A stretch of DNA of 30,160 bases from JBIKVP01 sp044356745 (GCA_044356745.1 JBIKVP010000019.1:1-30160), one strand, 5' to 3'; counted from the first letter of the stretch, positions 15,519 to 23,954 are shown. Numbers and translations are program-made. Notes: generated by a model not told the origin, from the sequence alone.

Positions 15519-17405
15519 ATGGCTGGCCTCGGCTCCATCCTCAACACCGCTGTCACGGGGCTTAATGTTGCTCAGAACAGCATTGATGTGGTGGCAGACA
15601 ATGTCGCCAATGCGGGATCGGTCGGCTATTCACGGCGTACGGTTCTTGCGCTTCAACAGGTTGCAAACGGCGAAACAATTGGTGCTAAGACTGCAGGTGT
15701 TCAGCGCACGCTGGATGTGTTGTTGCAAAAACAAGTCCGTCTTGAAACATCAGGCGCAGCTTACACAGACGCTAAAGCGCGCGCTCACACAACACTTGAT
15801 CAAATGTTTGGTCCTCCGGGCGGTGTTAGCGCACTTGATACAGGTTATAATCGTTTTCAAGGCGCATTACAAAATCTCGTCAATGATCCGTCCTCTTTTA
15901 CGTTACGTGGACAAGTGATTGAAGATGCAGCGCGTTTGGCGGATCAAATTCGCGGATTGTCCGATACCGTGCAAGATTTACGCCTTGAGGCTGAAACACG
16001 TATTGGCAGTGCGGTTGATCAACTCAATGCGCTTATGGGTCAATTGAAAACCATTAATACACAGCTTGGTGGCGGCACTGAGGGACTTCCACCTCCTGCG
16101 CTTCTTGATGAGCGGGATCGTATTTTATCGGAAATGTCGCGTTATGTTGATCTGCGTGTCACGGAGCGTGATCGTGGACAGGTGAGTGTTTACACAACAG
16201 GTGGCTTGCAACTTTTCGATGCGGGTGGGGCGACAACGCTTAGTTTTGATCGTCGCGGGGTTATGACCCCTGAGTCAATTTACACAACTGATGCAGCAAC
16301 GCGCAGTGTGGGTACTATTACTGCAACAGACTCAAACGGAGGGAGTCTGGATCTGATCGCCAATAATATGATCCGCTCAGGGGAACTTGCAGCCTATATT
16401 GAATTAAGAGATCGCACATTAGTTGAAGCGCAAACGCAGCTGGATGAATTAGCGGGGAATCTTGCACGGGCACTCTCTGATCGTCAGGTGACAGGTGTCG
16501 CCGCAACGGTTGGGCCTGCATCAGGATTTGATGTTGATCTCACAGGGTTAGAACAAGGCAATGAGATTGTAATCTCTTCAACGCTAACTCCTTCTGGGAC
16601 GGTGCAAACATATGTCATCAAGCGTGTCGATGATGCATCACAGCTTCCACTTCCTGCATCGGCTTCACCTTACCCCAATGCTACTGTGATTGGGGTCAAT
16701 TTCTCTGGCGGCGTTGGCGCTGCTGTTGTCCAAATTCAGGCCGGACTTGGTGCCAGTTTTGCTGTCTCTAATCCAGCGGGTAACACCTTGCGCATTCTTG
16801 ATGATGGTGCCGCCGCCACCCGCGATGTCACTGCGGCAACAGCCTTTATTTCAACAACGAGCCTCACATCAGGCGATGTTGAACTTCCAATGTTTGTCGA
16901 TGGGGGTAATGGCAATGCCCTCTTTACGGGTTCCTTTGAGGGAGGCTCTCAGCAGATTGGTTTTGCACAACGCATCGTTGTTAATCCCGCTTTGAGCGCT
17001 GATCGCTCTCGTCTTGTCATTTATAACACGACACCGCCTAATGCGACGCTTCAAGGTGATGCGACGCGTCCCCAAGCATTACTGGATCGGCTGACAACGG
17101 CAAATCGTATTTTTTCCGCGCAAGCTGGCATTGGTGGCCTGACAACCGCTTATCAGTCTTCGGTTTCTGATTTCGTGCGCCGCATTGTGGAAACGCAAGG
17201 TGCAGCCAGTGAAAATGCTTCGCGCCTTAATGAAGGTCAAAAGACTGTCCTCTCTGTGCTTGAAACCAAGTTTTCAGACAGTGCAGGGGTAAATGTTGAT
17301 CAGGAAATGGCACAGCTTATTCAGCTTCAAGCAGCCTATTCCGCCAATGCACGCGTGATTTCCGCAGCTAAAGAGCTGATGGATACGTTGCTGCGTGCCA
17401 TTTAG
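15519..17405 (+). CDS. flgK: Flagellar hook-associated protein FlgK
   Basis: This 628-residue hook-filament junction protein (HAP1) is secreted through the flagellar channel. The N-terminal motif is LNTAVTGLNVAQNSIDVVADNVANAGSVGYSRRT; the FlgK core includes QVRLETSGAAY and PPALLDERDRILSEMSRYVDLRV at about 191-213. The C-terminus NVDQEMAQLIQLQAAYSANARVISAAKELMDTLLRAI is diagnostic. It is somewhat longer than enterobacterial FlgK (about 550). GAGGAG precedes the ATG, 22 bases after flgE. Confidence 0.95.
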   Translation: MAGLGSILNTAVTGLNVAQNSIDVVADNVANAGSVGYSRRTVLALQQVANGETIGAKTAGVQRTLDVLLQKQVRLETSGAAYTDAKARAHTTLDQMFGPPGGVSALDTGYNRFQGALQNLVNDPSSFTLRGQVIEDAARLADQIRGLSDTVQDLRLEAETRIGSAVDQLNALMGQLKTINTQLGGGTEGLPPPALLDERDRILSEMSRYVDLRVTERDRGQVSVYTTGGLQLFDAGGATTLSFDRRGVMTPESIYTTDAATRSVGTITATDSNGGSLDLIANNMIRSGELAAYIELRDRTLVEAQTQLDELAGNLARALSDRQVTGVAATVGPASGFDVDLTGLEQGNEIVISSTLTPSGTVQTYVIKRVDDASQLPLPASASPYPNATVIGVNFSGGVGAAVVQIQAGLGASFAVSNPAGNTLRILDDGAAATRDVTAATAFISTTSLTSGDVELPMFVDGGNGNALFTGSFEGGSQQIGFAQRIVVNPALSADRSRLVIYNTTPPNATLQGDATRPQALLDRLTTANRIFSAQAGIGGLTTAYQSSVSDFVRRIVETQGAASENASRLNEGQKTVLSVLETKFSDSAGVNVDQEMAQLIQLQAAYSANARVISAAKELMDTLLRAI

Positions 17406-17422
17406 TGATGTGAGGTTTCATC

Positions 17423-18937
17423 ATGACCATTAATCCCCTCATTCCCGGATTTCAGGAAGCTCGGCGCAACGGTGATCTGTTTACGCAGATGCGCACTTCA
17501 CTCAACAATTTACAACGGCAGATGGCTTCGGGCAAACGTGCTGATACCTTTGGCGGCTTAGGGTTTGATCGACGGGTAAGCCTTGATTTTAGAGCCCGCA
17601 TCTCAACGGTTCAAACCTTTGAAACAGTTATAACCGATGCACGCCTACGATTGAATATGCTCAATCAGGGTACGGAAAATCTTGCCAAAATGGCGCTCGA
17701 TGCAAAAAATGATGCTGGTTCTTCAGGTTATTTACCCGGCGTAAACGGAAAAACACCTGGACAAACCTTGACCGATGAAAAAGTCAAAATCGCCATTGAT
17801 TTTTTTAACACGCAAGTGGGGGGGCGTTATCTGTTTTCAGGGCGCGCAGCCGATGTTAAACCTGTCGTTGATTATAATCTCATGATGAATGGTGATGGTG
17901 CGCGCGCTGGTGTTCTTCAACTCATTAATGAGCGGCGTCAAGCAGATGTGGGCGCAAGTGGGCTTGGACGCACTGTTGTGGGCGGAGCAGGTGCGAATGC
18001 CAGCGTAACTGAAGAAGCCGCCAATCTGCCTTATGGTTTTAATATTTCGGGGGGGGGCACCAATAACACTAATATTACCGCCACGTATAACGCTGGGCCA
18101 CCTGCTGATATTGCCTTTAACATTGCCGCGCTTCCCGTTGAGGGTGATCAAGTGAGCGTGAACCTGACATTGCCTGATGGAACAGTTGAAACGCTCACTT
18201 TAAGTGCACGCACCACCGTTGCAGGGGGATTTTCACCCAAGGACTTCCAGATTGCAGGCACAACCGCTGCAACAGGGGCAAATTTGCGCAGCGCGCTGAC
18301 CGCAGCGCTTCAGGAAAAAGCAGGATCGGCGTTATCGGCTTCATCCGCTCTTGTTGCTGCTGGTGATTTTTTTGCAGGTACACCCACCAACCCACCACTG
18401 CGGGTTCCTGGCCCTCCCTTTAATACAGCTACACTTCCTCCCGCAGCAGGAACAACAGCAAACACAGTTGTCTGGTATCAGGGAGATCACACGTCCGCCT
18501 CTGCTCGCCAAACCGCTTCTGTTAAAGTTGGTGAAACACAAACCGTTGCGATCGGTGCACAAGCCAATGAAGCGGCTTTCCAAACATACATGACACAGCT
18601 TGTCGCGTTTTCTGCAGATACGTTTCTAACGTCTGATCCATACGCACAATCGCGCTACAGTGCTTATTCGACACGACTACGTGTGAATTTATCCGATACA
18701 GGCGTCAATGCAATCAAAGATATCAATATTGAATTTGGTCAGGCCAGTAGTGCAATAAATTCCGCAAGCGAGCGTCAAAGTGCACAAAGAAATCTGCTTC
18801 AAGAAGCGCTTGCAGACGTTGAAGATGCCAATATTGAGGAAGTTGCTGCTTCAATTCTCGCACTTCAGACACGTCTGCAAGCGACCTATCAAACGACATC
18901 TATCATTTCACAGCTCTCATTGACCAATTTCCTGTAA
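17423..18937 (+). CDS. flgL: Flagellar hook-associated protein FlgL (HAP3, flagellin-like)
   Basis: This 504-residue protein links FlgK to the filament. The N-terminal helix FTQMRTSLNNLQRQMASGKRADTFGGLG and the RVSLDFRARISTVQTFE segment are flagellin/FlgL-like. GGRYLFSGRAADVKPV is the classic FlgL turn, and the C-terminal helix DVEDANIEEVAASILALQTRLQATYQTTSIISQLSLTNFL ends in the LTNFL typical of FlgL. It is much longer than enterobacterial FlgL (about 320 residues) because of the middle domain. A run of nine G (18049-18057) inside the coding sequence encodes Ser-Gly-Gly-Gly and is a possible slippage site. It starts 17 bases after flgK with GAGG upstream. Last gene of the operon. Confidence 0.93.
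   Translation: MTINPLIPGFQEARRNGDLFTQMRTSLNNLQRQMASGKRADTFGGLGFDRRVSLDFRARISTVQTFETVITDARLRLNMLNQGTENLAKMALDAKNDAGSSGYLPGVNGKTPGQTLTDEKVKIAIDFFNTQVGGRYLFSGRAADVKPVVDYNLMMNGDGARAGVLQLINERRQADVGASGLGRTVVGGAGANASVTEEAANLPYGFNISGGGTNNTNITATYNAGPPADIAFNIAALPVEGDQVSVNLTLPDGTVETLTLSARTTVAGGFSPKDFQIAGTTAATGANLRSALTAALQEKAGSALSASSALVAAGDFFAGTPTNPPLRVPGPPFNTATLPPAAGTTANTVVWYQGDHTSASARQTASVKVGETQTVAIGAQANEAAFQTYMTQLVAFSADTFLTSDPYAQSRYSAYSTRLRVNLSDTGVNAIKDINIEFGQASSAINSASERQSAQRNLLQEALADVEDANIEEVAASILALQTRLQATYQTTSIISQLSLTNFL
18049..18057 (+). repeat. Nine-G homopolymer in flgL
   Basis: This is an uninterrupted run of nine G in the middle of flgL (around codon 209-212). Loss or gain of one base would shift the frame and remove the C-terminal export and assembly helix. 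Runs of this length are known as phase-variation sites in other bacteria and are also prone to sequencing error. Confidence 0.9.
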
Positions 18938-19013
18938 GGTTCTTAGGCTCAATTCAATGACGGGTTATCATTGATATCTTGAAAAGTTAATCAACATCCT
19001 TCAAAGACACATC

Positions 19014-19157
19014 ATGCCTACGTTGTTTCGCTTTCTTGCCGCTGTTCTTGCTTTAGGTGGAATCATCTTCGGCCTTGGCCTTGTGCTGACTGCAAGTGTT
19101 GAGCCTGAGCCACGCGAGATCAGTGTGGCGATTCCGCCGACACGTCTTTTAAAATAG
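19014..19157 (+). CDS. Small single-pass membrane protein (47 residues)
   Basis: This short open frame encodes a small protein: a positively charged start (MPTLFRF), one hydrophobic helix (about 6-28, LAAVLALGGIIFGLGLVLTA), then a short tail EPEPREISVAIPPTRLLK probably outside the cytoplasm. The pattern of a helix followed by EPEPRE and IPPxRL resembles small conserved hypothetical proteins that I recall from Hyphomicrobiales genomes, which supports it being real. No strong ribosome-binding site is seen. It lies between flgL and lexA. Function unknown. Confidence 0.6.
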   Translation: MPTLFRFLAAVLALGGIIFGLGLVLTASVEPEPREISVAIPPTRLLK

Positions 19158-19192
19158 GCATCATGTAAAATAATTCTTACCACAGACTTGTA

Positions 19193-19207
19193 GAACAGAG
19201 ATGGAAC
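19193..19207 (+). promoter_or_regulatory. SOS box (LexA operator), alphaproteobacterial type
   Basis: GAAC, seven bases (AGAGATG), GAAC: an exact match to the LexA operator of alphaproteobacteria (GAAC-N7-GAAC / GTTC-N7-GTTC). It lies about 180 bases before the lexA start, implying autoregulation with a long leader. Confidence 0.8.
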
Positions 19208-19216
19208 GATTAATAT

Positions 19217-19231
19217 GTTCATGATTTGTTT
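19217..19231 (+). promoter_or_regulatory. Second, imperfect SOS-like box
   Basis: GTTC, seven bases (ATGATTT), GTTT: one mismatch from GTTC-N7-GTTC, ten bases after the perfect box and in the opposite sense. It may be a second LexA site; weaker evidence. Confidence 0.35.
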
Positions 19232-19386
19232 TATCGAATCAGGCCTTCACTGAATACATTCAATCAAATAGTGCGTTTGGTTTTATCACTCACGTGACAG
19301 GGCACATGCGATTGCGTGTCGCCAGGCGCAATGCCGTTTGCATCGTTTTGAATGCTGATGATACCGTTTATTTAAGGGGGAATAGA

Positions 19387-20100
19387 ATGCTCACACGAAA
19401 ACAAAGCGATTTACTGCGCTTTATCCATGAGCGTTTGCGCGAAGCGGGCGTTCCTCCATCGTTTGATGAAATGAAAGAAGCTCTTGATTTGAAATCAAAA
19501 TCTGGTGTTCATCGGCTTATTCTTGCGCTTGAGGAGCGTGGCTTCATTCGTCGTTTACCTAATCGCGCGCGCGCACTTGAAGTGTTGAAGATGCCTGAAG
19601 CTGCTGCGGGTGGGGGACGCAGTAAATTTCAACCCAGTGTTGTTGAAGGCAGCTTAGGACGTCGGCGTTCATCACGTGACGAAACAAACGATCGTGATGA
19701 AGGGACACATGACACTGTTCTTATCCCGGTGATGGGGCGTATTGCGGCTGGCACGCCTATCACAGCCTTGCAGACACGGCTTGAAAGCGTTGCGTTTCCC
19801 GCCTCGTTTATCAGCAAGGGAGAGCATTACGCATTACAAGTGCGCGGTGATTCTATGATGGATGCGGGTATTTTAGACGGCGATACCGTGATCATTCGCA
19901 AGCAAGATACCGCTGACACGGGTGATATTATTGTTGCTCTTATCGATGATGCAGAAGCAACGCTTAAACGCTTTCGCCGTCGTGGTTCATCTATTGCGCT
20001 TGAGGCGGCTAATCCTGCTTATGAAACACGGCTTCTAGGGCCTGACCGTGTTAAAATCCAAGGTAAAATGATCAGTCTTTTTCGTCGTTATGGCGTTTAG
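19387..20100 (+). CDS. lexA: LexA repressor (SOS regulator, S24 family protease)
   Basis: This protein of 237 residues has an N-terminal winged helix-turn-helix (LTRKQSDLLRFIHERLREAGVPPSFDEMKEALDLKSKSGVHRLILALEERGFIRR, about 2-56), a long Gly/Arg-rich linker (about 70-108), and a C-terminal peptidase domain. The self-cleavage site is Ala121-Gly122 in RIAAGTPI, the catalytic serine is Ser156 (GDSMMDAG) and the lysine is Lys194 (ATLKRF), all present. ATG 19387 is chosen because AGGGGG precedes it at good spacing and the homologous region begins there; the open frame continues 31 codons upstream. An SOS box lies upstream, so it should repress itself. Confidence 0.96.
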   Translation: MLTRKQSDLLRFIHERLREAGVPPSFDEMKEALDLKSKSGVHRLILALEERGFIRRLPNRARALEVLKMPEAAAGGGRSKFQPSVVEGSLGRRRSSRDETNDRDEGTHDTVLIPVMGRIAAGTPITALQTRLESVAFPASFISKGEHYALQVRGDSMMDAGILDGDTVIIRKQDTADTGDIIVALIDDAEATLKRFRRRGSSIALEAANPAYETRLLGPDRVKIQGKMISLFRRYGV

Positions 20101-20124
20101 CCGTCTGTTTTATGCAGTCTTTAT

Positions 20125-20165
20125 AGCCTTTTAAATGCATAAAAAGTGATCAAAGGCTTTTTTAT
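20125..20165 (+). terminator. Probable terminator after lexA
   Basis: AGCCTTT (20125-20131) pairs with AAAGGCT (20152-20158), followed by TTTTTTATT. The 20-base loop is long, so efficiency is uncertain. Confidence 0.5.
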
Positions 20166-20223
20166 TAAGTCTATACCAACGATTTTATGAAACTCTTGAG
20201 CCTAAATCGTTTGGTATGTTTAT

Positions 20224-21078
20224 ATGACTTCGGAGTCTCAAAAAACAATGCGTGTTCTGATTTCTGATTCGTCTGACAAGTCAGCGGATCAGATTGTGCA
20301 GGCGCTTGCCCCTTGGAAAGGTGGGTTGACATGGATAAACGCCACAACAGGCGAAGAGACATATGACTTTTTGGTTAACCAAAATCCTGATATCGCTTTT
20401 GTTGATGTCACAAACCTGAATGGCATTTCAGGACCCGAAGCGGTTGCACGCGCACGCAAACAAGGGAACAAGTCCCTCATTATTTTGATGTCTCCGCTTG
20501 TGATGCCGCAGTGGGTCGCGCTTGCCACCGAGCTTGGCGCTTATGAATTTTTACGTAAGCCCCTTAATCCAGCCGATTTAGAAAGCTTGGTTAAATGTCA
20601 TCTCAAAATGTGTGAGCGCACGCACGTCTTGCTTGTTGAACCTGCGCCCACGGCAAGACAAATTCTTAGACGTATGCTCACTGAGTCTCGTTTTGATATT
20701 GAGGTTGAAGAAACTGATAATGGCTCGCACGCCATGAAAATTTTGGCACTATCCAATTATAATCTTGGTTTTGTCGATATGCATTTGCCGGGTATGGGTG
20801 GCCTTGAAGTCGCTTGTCAGATGCAGGTGCGCTGTCCTAATCTAGCTGTGGTTCTTATGTCAGGCCAAAAAAATACGTCTCTTGCGTCAATGGCAGAGAA
20901 ATTTGGTATTGGGTTTTATCTCAACAAACCATTTTTCAATCTTGATCTTGATCTTGTTTTGCATAACGCCTTAAAATTAAGACGCACCTATCTACAAAAT
21001 GCTTTAGTGCGTCAACAAATTTTGAAAAAAGAGAATGCTGAAAAACAAGCCTTGCTTGCGAGCCAAAGCACAGCATAA
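20224..21078 (+). CDS. Tandem receiver-domain response regulator without output domain
   Basis: This is a 284-residue protein with two CheY-like receiver domains and no DNA-binding or enzymatic domain. Receiver 1 (about 9-125) has the phospho-acceptor Asp61 (IAFVDVTN) and Lys112 (EFLRKPLNP). Receiver 2 (about 133-255) has Asp185 (LGFVDMHLPGMGG), Ser213 (VVLMSGQ) and Lys235 (FYLNKPF), but its first acidic pair is reduced to Glu139-Pro140, so metal binding may be altered. The C-terminal 30 residues form a charged helix. The start is uncertain; ATG 20248 is an alternative. It is alone between lexA and priA, with no histidine kinase nearby. It may be a phosphorelay intermediate or a partner-binding switch, possibly for chemotaxis or cell-cycle control. 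Confidence 0.85.
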   Translation: MTSESQKTMRVLISDSSDKSADQIVQALAPWKGGLTWINATTGEETYDFLVNQNPDIAFVDVTNLNGISGPEAVARARKQGNKSLIILMSPLVMPQWVALATELGAYEFLRKPLNPADLESLVKCHLKMCERTHVLLVEPAPTARQILRRMLTESRFDIEVEETDNGSHAMKILALSNYNLGFVDMHLPGMGGLEVACQMQVRCPNLAVVLMSGQKNTSLASMAEKFGIGFYLNKPFFNLDLDLVLHNALKLRRTYLQNALVRQQILKKENAEKQALLASQSTA

Positions 21079-21196
21079 CTGATCATGATTTAAGCTGAGC
21101 GTTCACTCAAATTCACATTTTACGATGACGCTTTGACGATCACGTGTAAGCCGCTATTGTCCCTTCATAGTTGATCTTCTGACAGGACGTAAGTTG

Positions 21197-23380
21197 GTGG
21201 CAAATCGTCAGTTTCCGCAACAATGTGACGTGCTTATTCCTGTCGCGATTGATCAAGCTTACACGTATCGCGTCCCTGATACGTTGAATGTCGTTGAAGG
21301 TGCCTATGTCCGTGTGCCTTTGGGCACGCGTGAAGTCATTGGTGTTGTCTGGAATACTGGAGGCCAAACAGAGCGCACCAACGCCCGTCTTAAAGACATC
21401 AAACATGTTTTACCTGTCCCCCCTTTGAAAAAAACTTTTCGTACATTTATTGATCGCGTTGCGGATTACACCCTCGCGCCGCATGGCAATGTACTTGCGC
21501 TTGTTGTGCGTCCGCCGGATGAGGAACGTCCTGTTCAAGCACGTATAGGTGTTCGTGCAACACATTTAATCCCTCAACGCATGACCCCCGCACGACAAAA
21601 AGTGCTCTCAATTCTTCAAAATCATTCCGCTATAAGCAAGACGACGCTTGCTCATGATGCTGGCGTATCCGTTAGTGTAATTAATGGGTTGATTGATGAA
21701 GGCGTCCTTGAGACGATTGCGTGTCCTGTTGAGCCATTGGTGCGCGCGCTTGACGCTGATTATTCAACCCCTGAACTCTCTCCTGATCAAAGAGAAGCCG
21801 CTCATAGACTGTGCCAGTCAGTTAAGAGCTATAAATTTAGTGTCACCCTTTTAGAAGGAGTTACAGGCTCAGGAAAAACCGAAACCTATTGTGAAGCTAT
21901 CGCACAAACTTTGCGTCAAGGGCGGCAGGTGCTTGTTCTCATGCCCGAGATTGCACTGACAACGCCATTTATTAGTCGGTTTGCTGTACGTTTTGGCGCG
22001 AACCCTGCGCTTTGGCATTCGGGCTTAAGTGAGCGTCAGCGGCAGGCATTTGCAAGCGCGATTGGTGCCGGAGACGCCTCTGTCGTTATTGGGGCACGCT
22101 CTGCGCTTTTTTTGCCTTTTCCCAATTTAGGGTTGATCATTGTCGATGAAGAACACGAAAGCGCCTACAAGCAAGAAGACGGTGTGCTTTACCATGCGCG
22201 CGATATGGCTGTGATGCGTGCCCATATTGAACAGATACCCGTTATTCTGGCCTCTGCGACACCTTCACTTGAAACACAAGTCAATGTTATTAAAGGAAAA
22301 TATAACAAAGTCACACTGCCAAATCGTTTTGGCGCAAGCGTGATGCCTGATATTCATCTGATTGATTTGCGCGCCCATCCCCTGCCCGCAAATCACTGGA
22401 TTTCAGCGCCGTTAAAAGAGGCCATAACAGACACGCTTCATCGCAAAGAGCAGGCGTTGTTATTTTTAAACCGACGCGGCTATGCGCCTTTAACAGTTTG
22501 CCGCGCGTGTGGACACCGCTATCAATGTTCGCAGTGTTCGGCATGGCTGGTGGATCATCGTGCCCGTCGTGCGCTGATGTGTCATCAATGTGGGCATACC
22601 GAGCAGCGTCCGCAGGCCTGCACCGAATGTGGCACGGTTGATGCACTGATCTCGTGTGGCCCAGGGGTTGAGCGTTTGGCTGAGGAAGCTCAGGCGCATT
22701 TTCCTCAAGCCCGCACACTGGTACTCTCAAGCGATATTGCGGGTGGGCAAGCACGTCTTCAGCGTGAACTTGATGCTGTGACGCGTGGTGATGTCGATTT
22801 GATTATTGGCACACAACTTGTCGCGAAGGGTCACCATTTTCCACATATCACCTGTGTCGGGGTTGTTGATGCGGATGTGGGATTGATGAGTGCTGATCCA
22901 CGGGCGAGTGAGCGCACATTTCAAATGCTACAACAGGTTACGGGACGGGCAGGGCGCGGGGATAAAGCGGGACGGGCGTATATTCAAACTTATCAACCGC
23001 ATCACCCGCTTATGTCAGCGTTGGTGCAAAATGATGTCGCCCTGTTTTATGAGCAAGAAATAACAAGCCGTGAAAACGCGGCATTGCCGCCTTTTGGACG
23101 CTTGGCGGGTGTGATTATTTCAGGCACGGATCAACGCGCCACAGAACACTTTGCGCGGCAGTTTGCACTTGCTGCTCCGCGTATTGCGGGTGTGATACTC
23201 TTGGGGCCTGCCGAAGCGCCCATAACCCTCATTCGAGGGCGTTATCGGTTTCGGCTGCTTGTGAAAACACCGCGACTTTTTCCTTTGCAAAGTATGATGC
23301 GTGATTGGCTTAAATGCGCACCGCGTCCTCACGGTCATATCAAAATCACCGTTGATATTGATCCTTACAGCTTCATGTAA
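21197..23380 (+). CDS. priA: Primosomal protein N' (replication restart helicase PriA)
   Basis: This protein of about 727 residues is a DEAH-like 3'-5' helicase that restarts collapsed replication forks. The N-terminal DNA-binding domain opens with CDVLIPVAIDQAYTYRVPD. Helicase motif I is GVTGSGKTE at about 222-229, motif II is IIVDEEHESAYKQED at about 315-328. A zinc-binding region CRACGHRYQCSQC ... CHQCGHTEQRPQACTECG lies at about 434-476, and RGRAGRG-type motif VI (TGRAGRGDKAG) follows. Likely start is GTG 21197 with AGGA nine bases upstream; TTG 21194 is an alternative. Complete in length. Confidence 0.96.
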   Translation: MANRQFPQQCDVLIPVAIDQAYTYRVPDTLNVVEGAYVRVPLGTREVIGVVWNTGGQTERTNARLKDIKHVLPVPPLKKTFRTFIDRVADYTLAPHGNVLALVVRPPDEERPVQARIGVRATHLIPQRMTPARQKVLSILQNHSAISKTTLAHDAGVSVSVINGLIDEGVLETIACPVEPLVRALDADYSTPELSPDQREAAHRLCQSVKSYKFSVTLLEGVTGSGKTETYCEAIAQTLRQGRQVLVLMPEIALTTPFISRFAVRFGANPALWHSGLSERQRQAFASAIGAGDASVVIGARSALFLPFPNLGLIIVDEEHESAYKQEDGVLYHARDMAVMRAHIEQIPVILASATPSLETQVNVIKGKYNKVTLPNRFGASVMPDIHLIDLRAHPLPANHWISAPLKEAITDTLHRKEQALLFLNRRGYAPLTVCRACGHRYQCSQCSAWLVDHRARRALMCHQCGHTEQRPQACTECGTVDALISCGPGVERLAEEAQAHFPQARTLVLSSDIAGGQARLQRELDAVTRGDVDLIIGTQLVAKGHHFPHITCVGVVDADVGLMSADPRASERTFQMLQQVTGRAGRGDKAGRAYIQTYQPHHPLMSALVQNDVALFYEQEITSRENAALPPFGRLAGVIISGTDQRATEHFARQFALAAPRIAGVILLGPAEAPITLIRGRYRFRLLVKTPRLFPLQSMMRDWLKCAPRPHGHIKITVDIDPYSFM

Positions 23381-23632
23381 CTTCTAAAACTTTGCACAGA
23401 TGTGAAGTTTTAAGAACATGCATTTTATAATCACTCAAGTGCTTGTTTTATTTTATATTTTATCTCTCAATATTTCATTTTTCTTCCTGCTTATTTCTCC
23501 CCTTTTTCCTCTCACAAGTCTCTGGAAGAGCGCTTAATGATCCTTTTTCAAGGGATTATCTGACGCCTCCCAGAGCTTTGCGAAAAGTTTAAAACATCTT
23601 TTCGCCGCGGCTTGATTGTTACTCTTCTTTTT

Positions 23633-23644
23633 TGTGTCGACACA
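23633..23644. repeat. Perfect 12-base palindrome
   Basis: TGTGTCGACACA, its own reverse complement, lies three bases before a long inverted repeat. Candidate regulator binding site. Confidence 0.6.
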
Positions 23645-23647
23645 TGT

Positions 23648-23682
23648 TGTTACGCAAAACCGGTATCCATTTTTGCGTAACA
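23648..23682. repeat. 12-base-pair inverted repeat with 11-base spacer
   Basis: TGTTACGCAAAA (23648-23659) and TTTTGCGTAACA (23671-23682) are perfect reverse complements. In RNA this would be a stable hairpin. There is no adjoining T-run on the plus strand, so it is not a plain terminator; a dimeric regulator site or a structured RNA is possible. Confidence 0.7.
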
Positions 23683-23730
23683 TGCATTGTCAGCATTTTT
23701 TCCCGTCACTTTTTGAAGGGGTCGTCATCA

Positions 23731-23829
23731 ATGCGTTGTCAGTGCATTCATGATGAGGGGCGACATGGCCATGTCACAATAAGAATAACAGTGCTTGAAA
23801 GAGCGGGGATAACTTTTTTAGCTGACTAA
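23731..23829 (+). CDS. Possible microprotein, Cys/His-rich (32 residues)
   Basis: This short frame starts at ATG 23731 with GAAGGGG ten bases upstream. The start has two cysteines and several histidines (CQCIHDEGRHGH), suggesting metal binding, followed by a regular strand-like VTIRITVLERAGITFL. The frame remains open 33 codons upstream, but that part looks like noise. The composition is more protein-like than random, yet the length is too small for certainty. It could be a real microprotein, the start of a decayed gene, or chance. Confidence 0.3.
   Translation: MRCQCIHDEGRHGHVTIRITVLERAGITFLAD
23762..23775. repeat. Perfect 14-base palindrome
   Basis: GACATGGCCATGTC is its own reverse complement. 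It lies within the possible microORF, about 190 bases before the riboswitch. Confidence 0.6.
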
Positions 23830-23954
23830 AAGTCATTCTCGGCGAGCCTTGGCCTTACTATCTACCTCTTTGCGCGCTTACATTCTCTTCAAAAAATTCC
23901 CCTCACGAATCTGCTTGCATGTTTTAAAAAGAGTCCTTAGGAGTCGCAGCTCTT

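Larger units (their letters stand above)
23381..23954. other. Intergenic region, palindrome-rich, before the B12 riboswitch
   Basis: About 570 bases without a convincing full-length gene. The first half is pyrimidine-rich and AT-rich. A weak AAAACTT/AAGTTTT hairpin (23386-23411) may end priA transcription. Then come a 12-base perfect palindrome (23633-23644), a 12-base-pair inverted repeat (23648-23682), an imperfect direct repeat of TGCRTTGTCAG (about 23684 and 23733), and a 14-base perfect palindrome (23762-23775). A 32-codon frame at 23731 is listed separately. A small RNA, regulator sites or gene remnants are possible. Confidence 0.6.

Noticed and set aside
19294..19386. Upstream extension of lexA by 31 codons
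   Set aside because: The extra residues match nothing typical of LexA, while ATG 19387 has a strong ribosome-binding site and the usual MLTRKQ start.
22311..22754. 147-codon open frame on the minus strand
   Set aside because: It lies antisense within priA, across the zinc-binding region; a shadow of priA codon use.
23648..23682. Rho-independent terminator of priA
   Set aside because: The stem is strong, but no T-run follows and it lies nearly 270 bases after the priA stop.
23632..23730. Upstream part of the small open frame before the riboswitch
   Set aside because: It runs through the palindromes and has no ribosome-binding site; only the part from 23731 looks protein-like.
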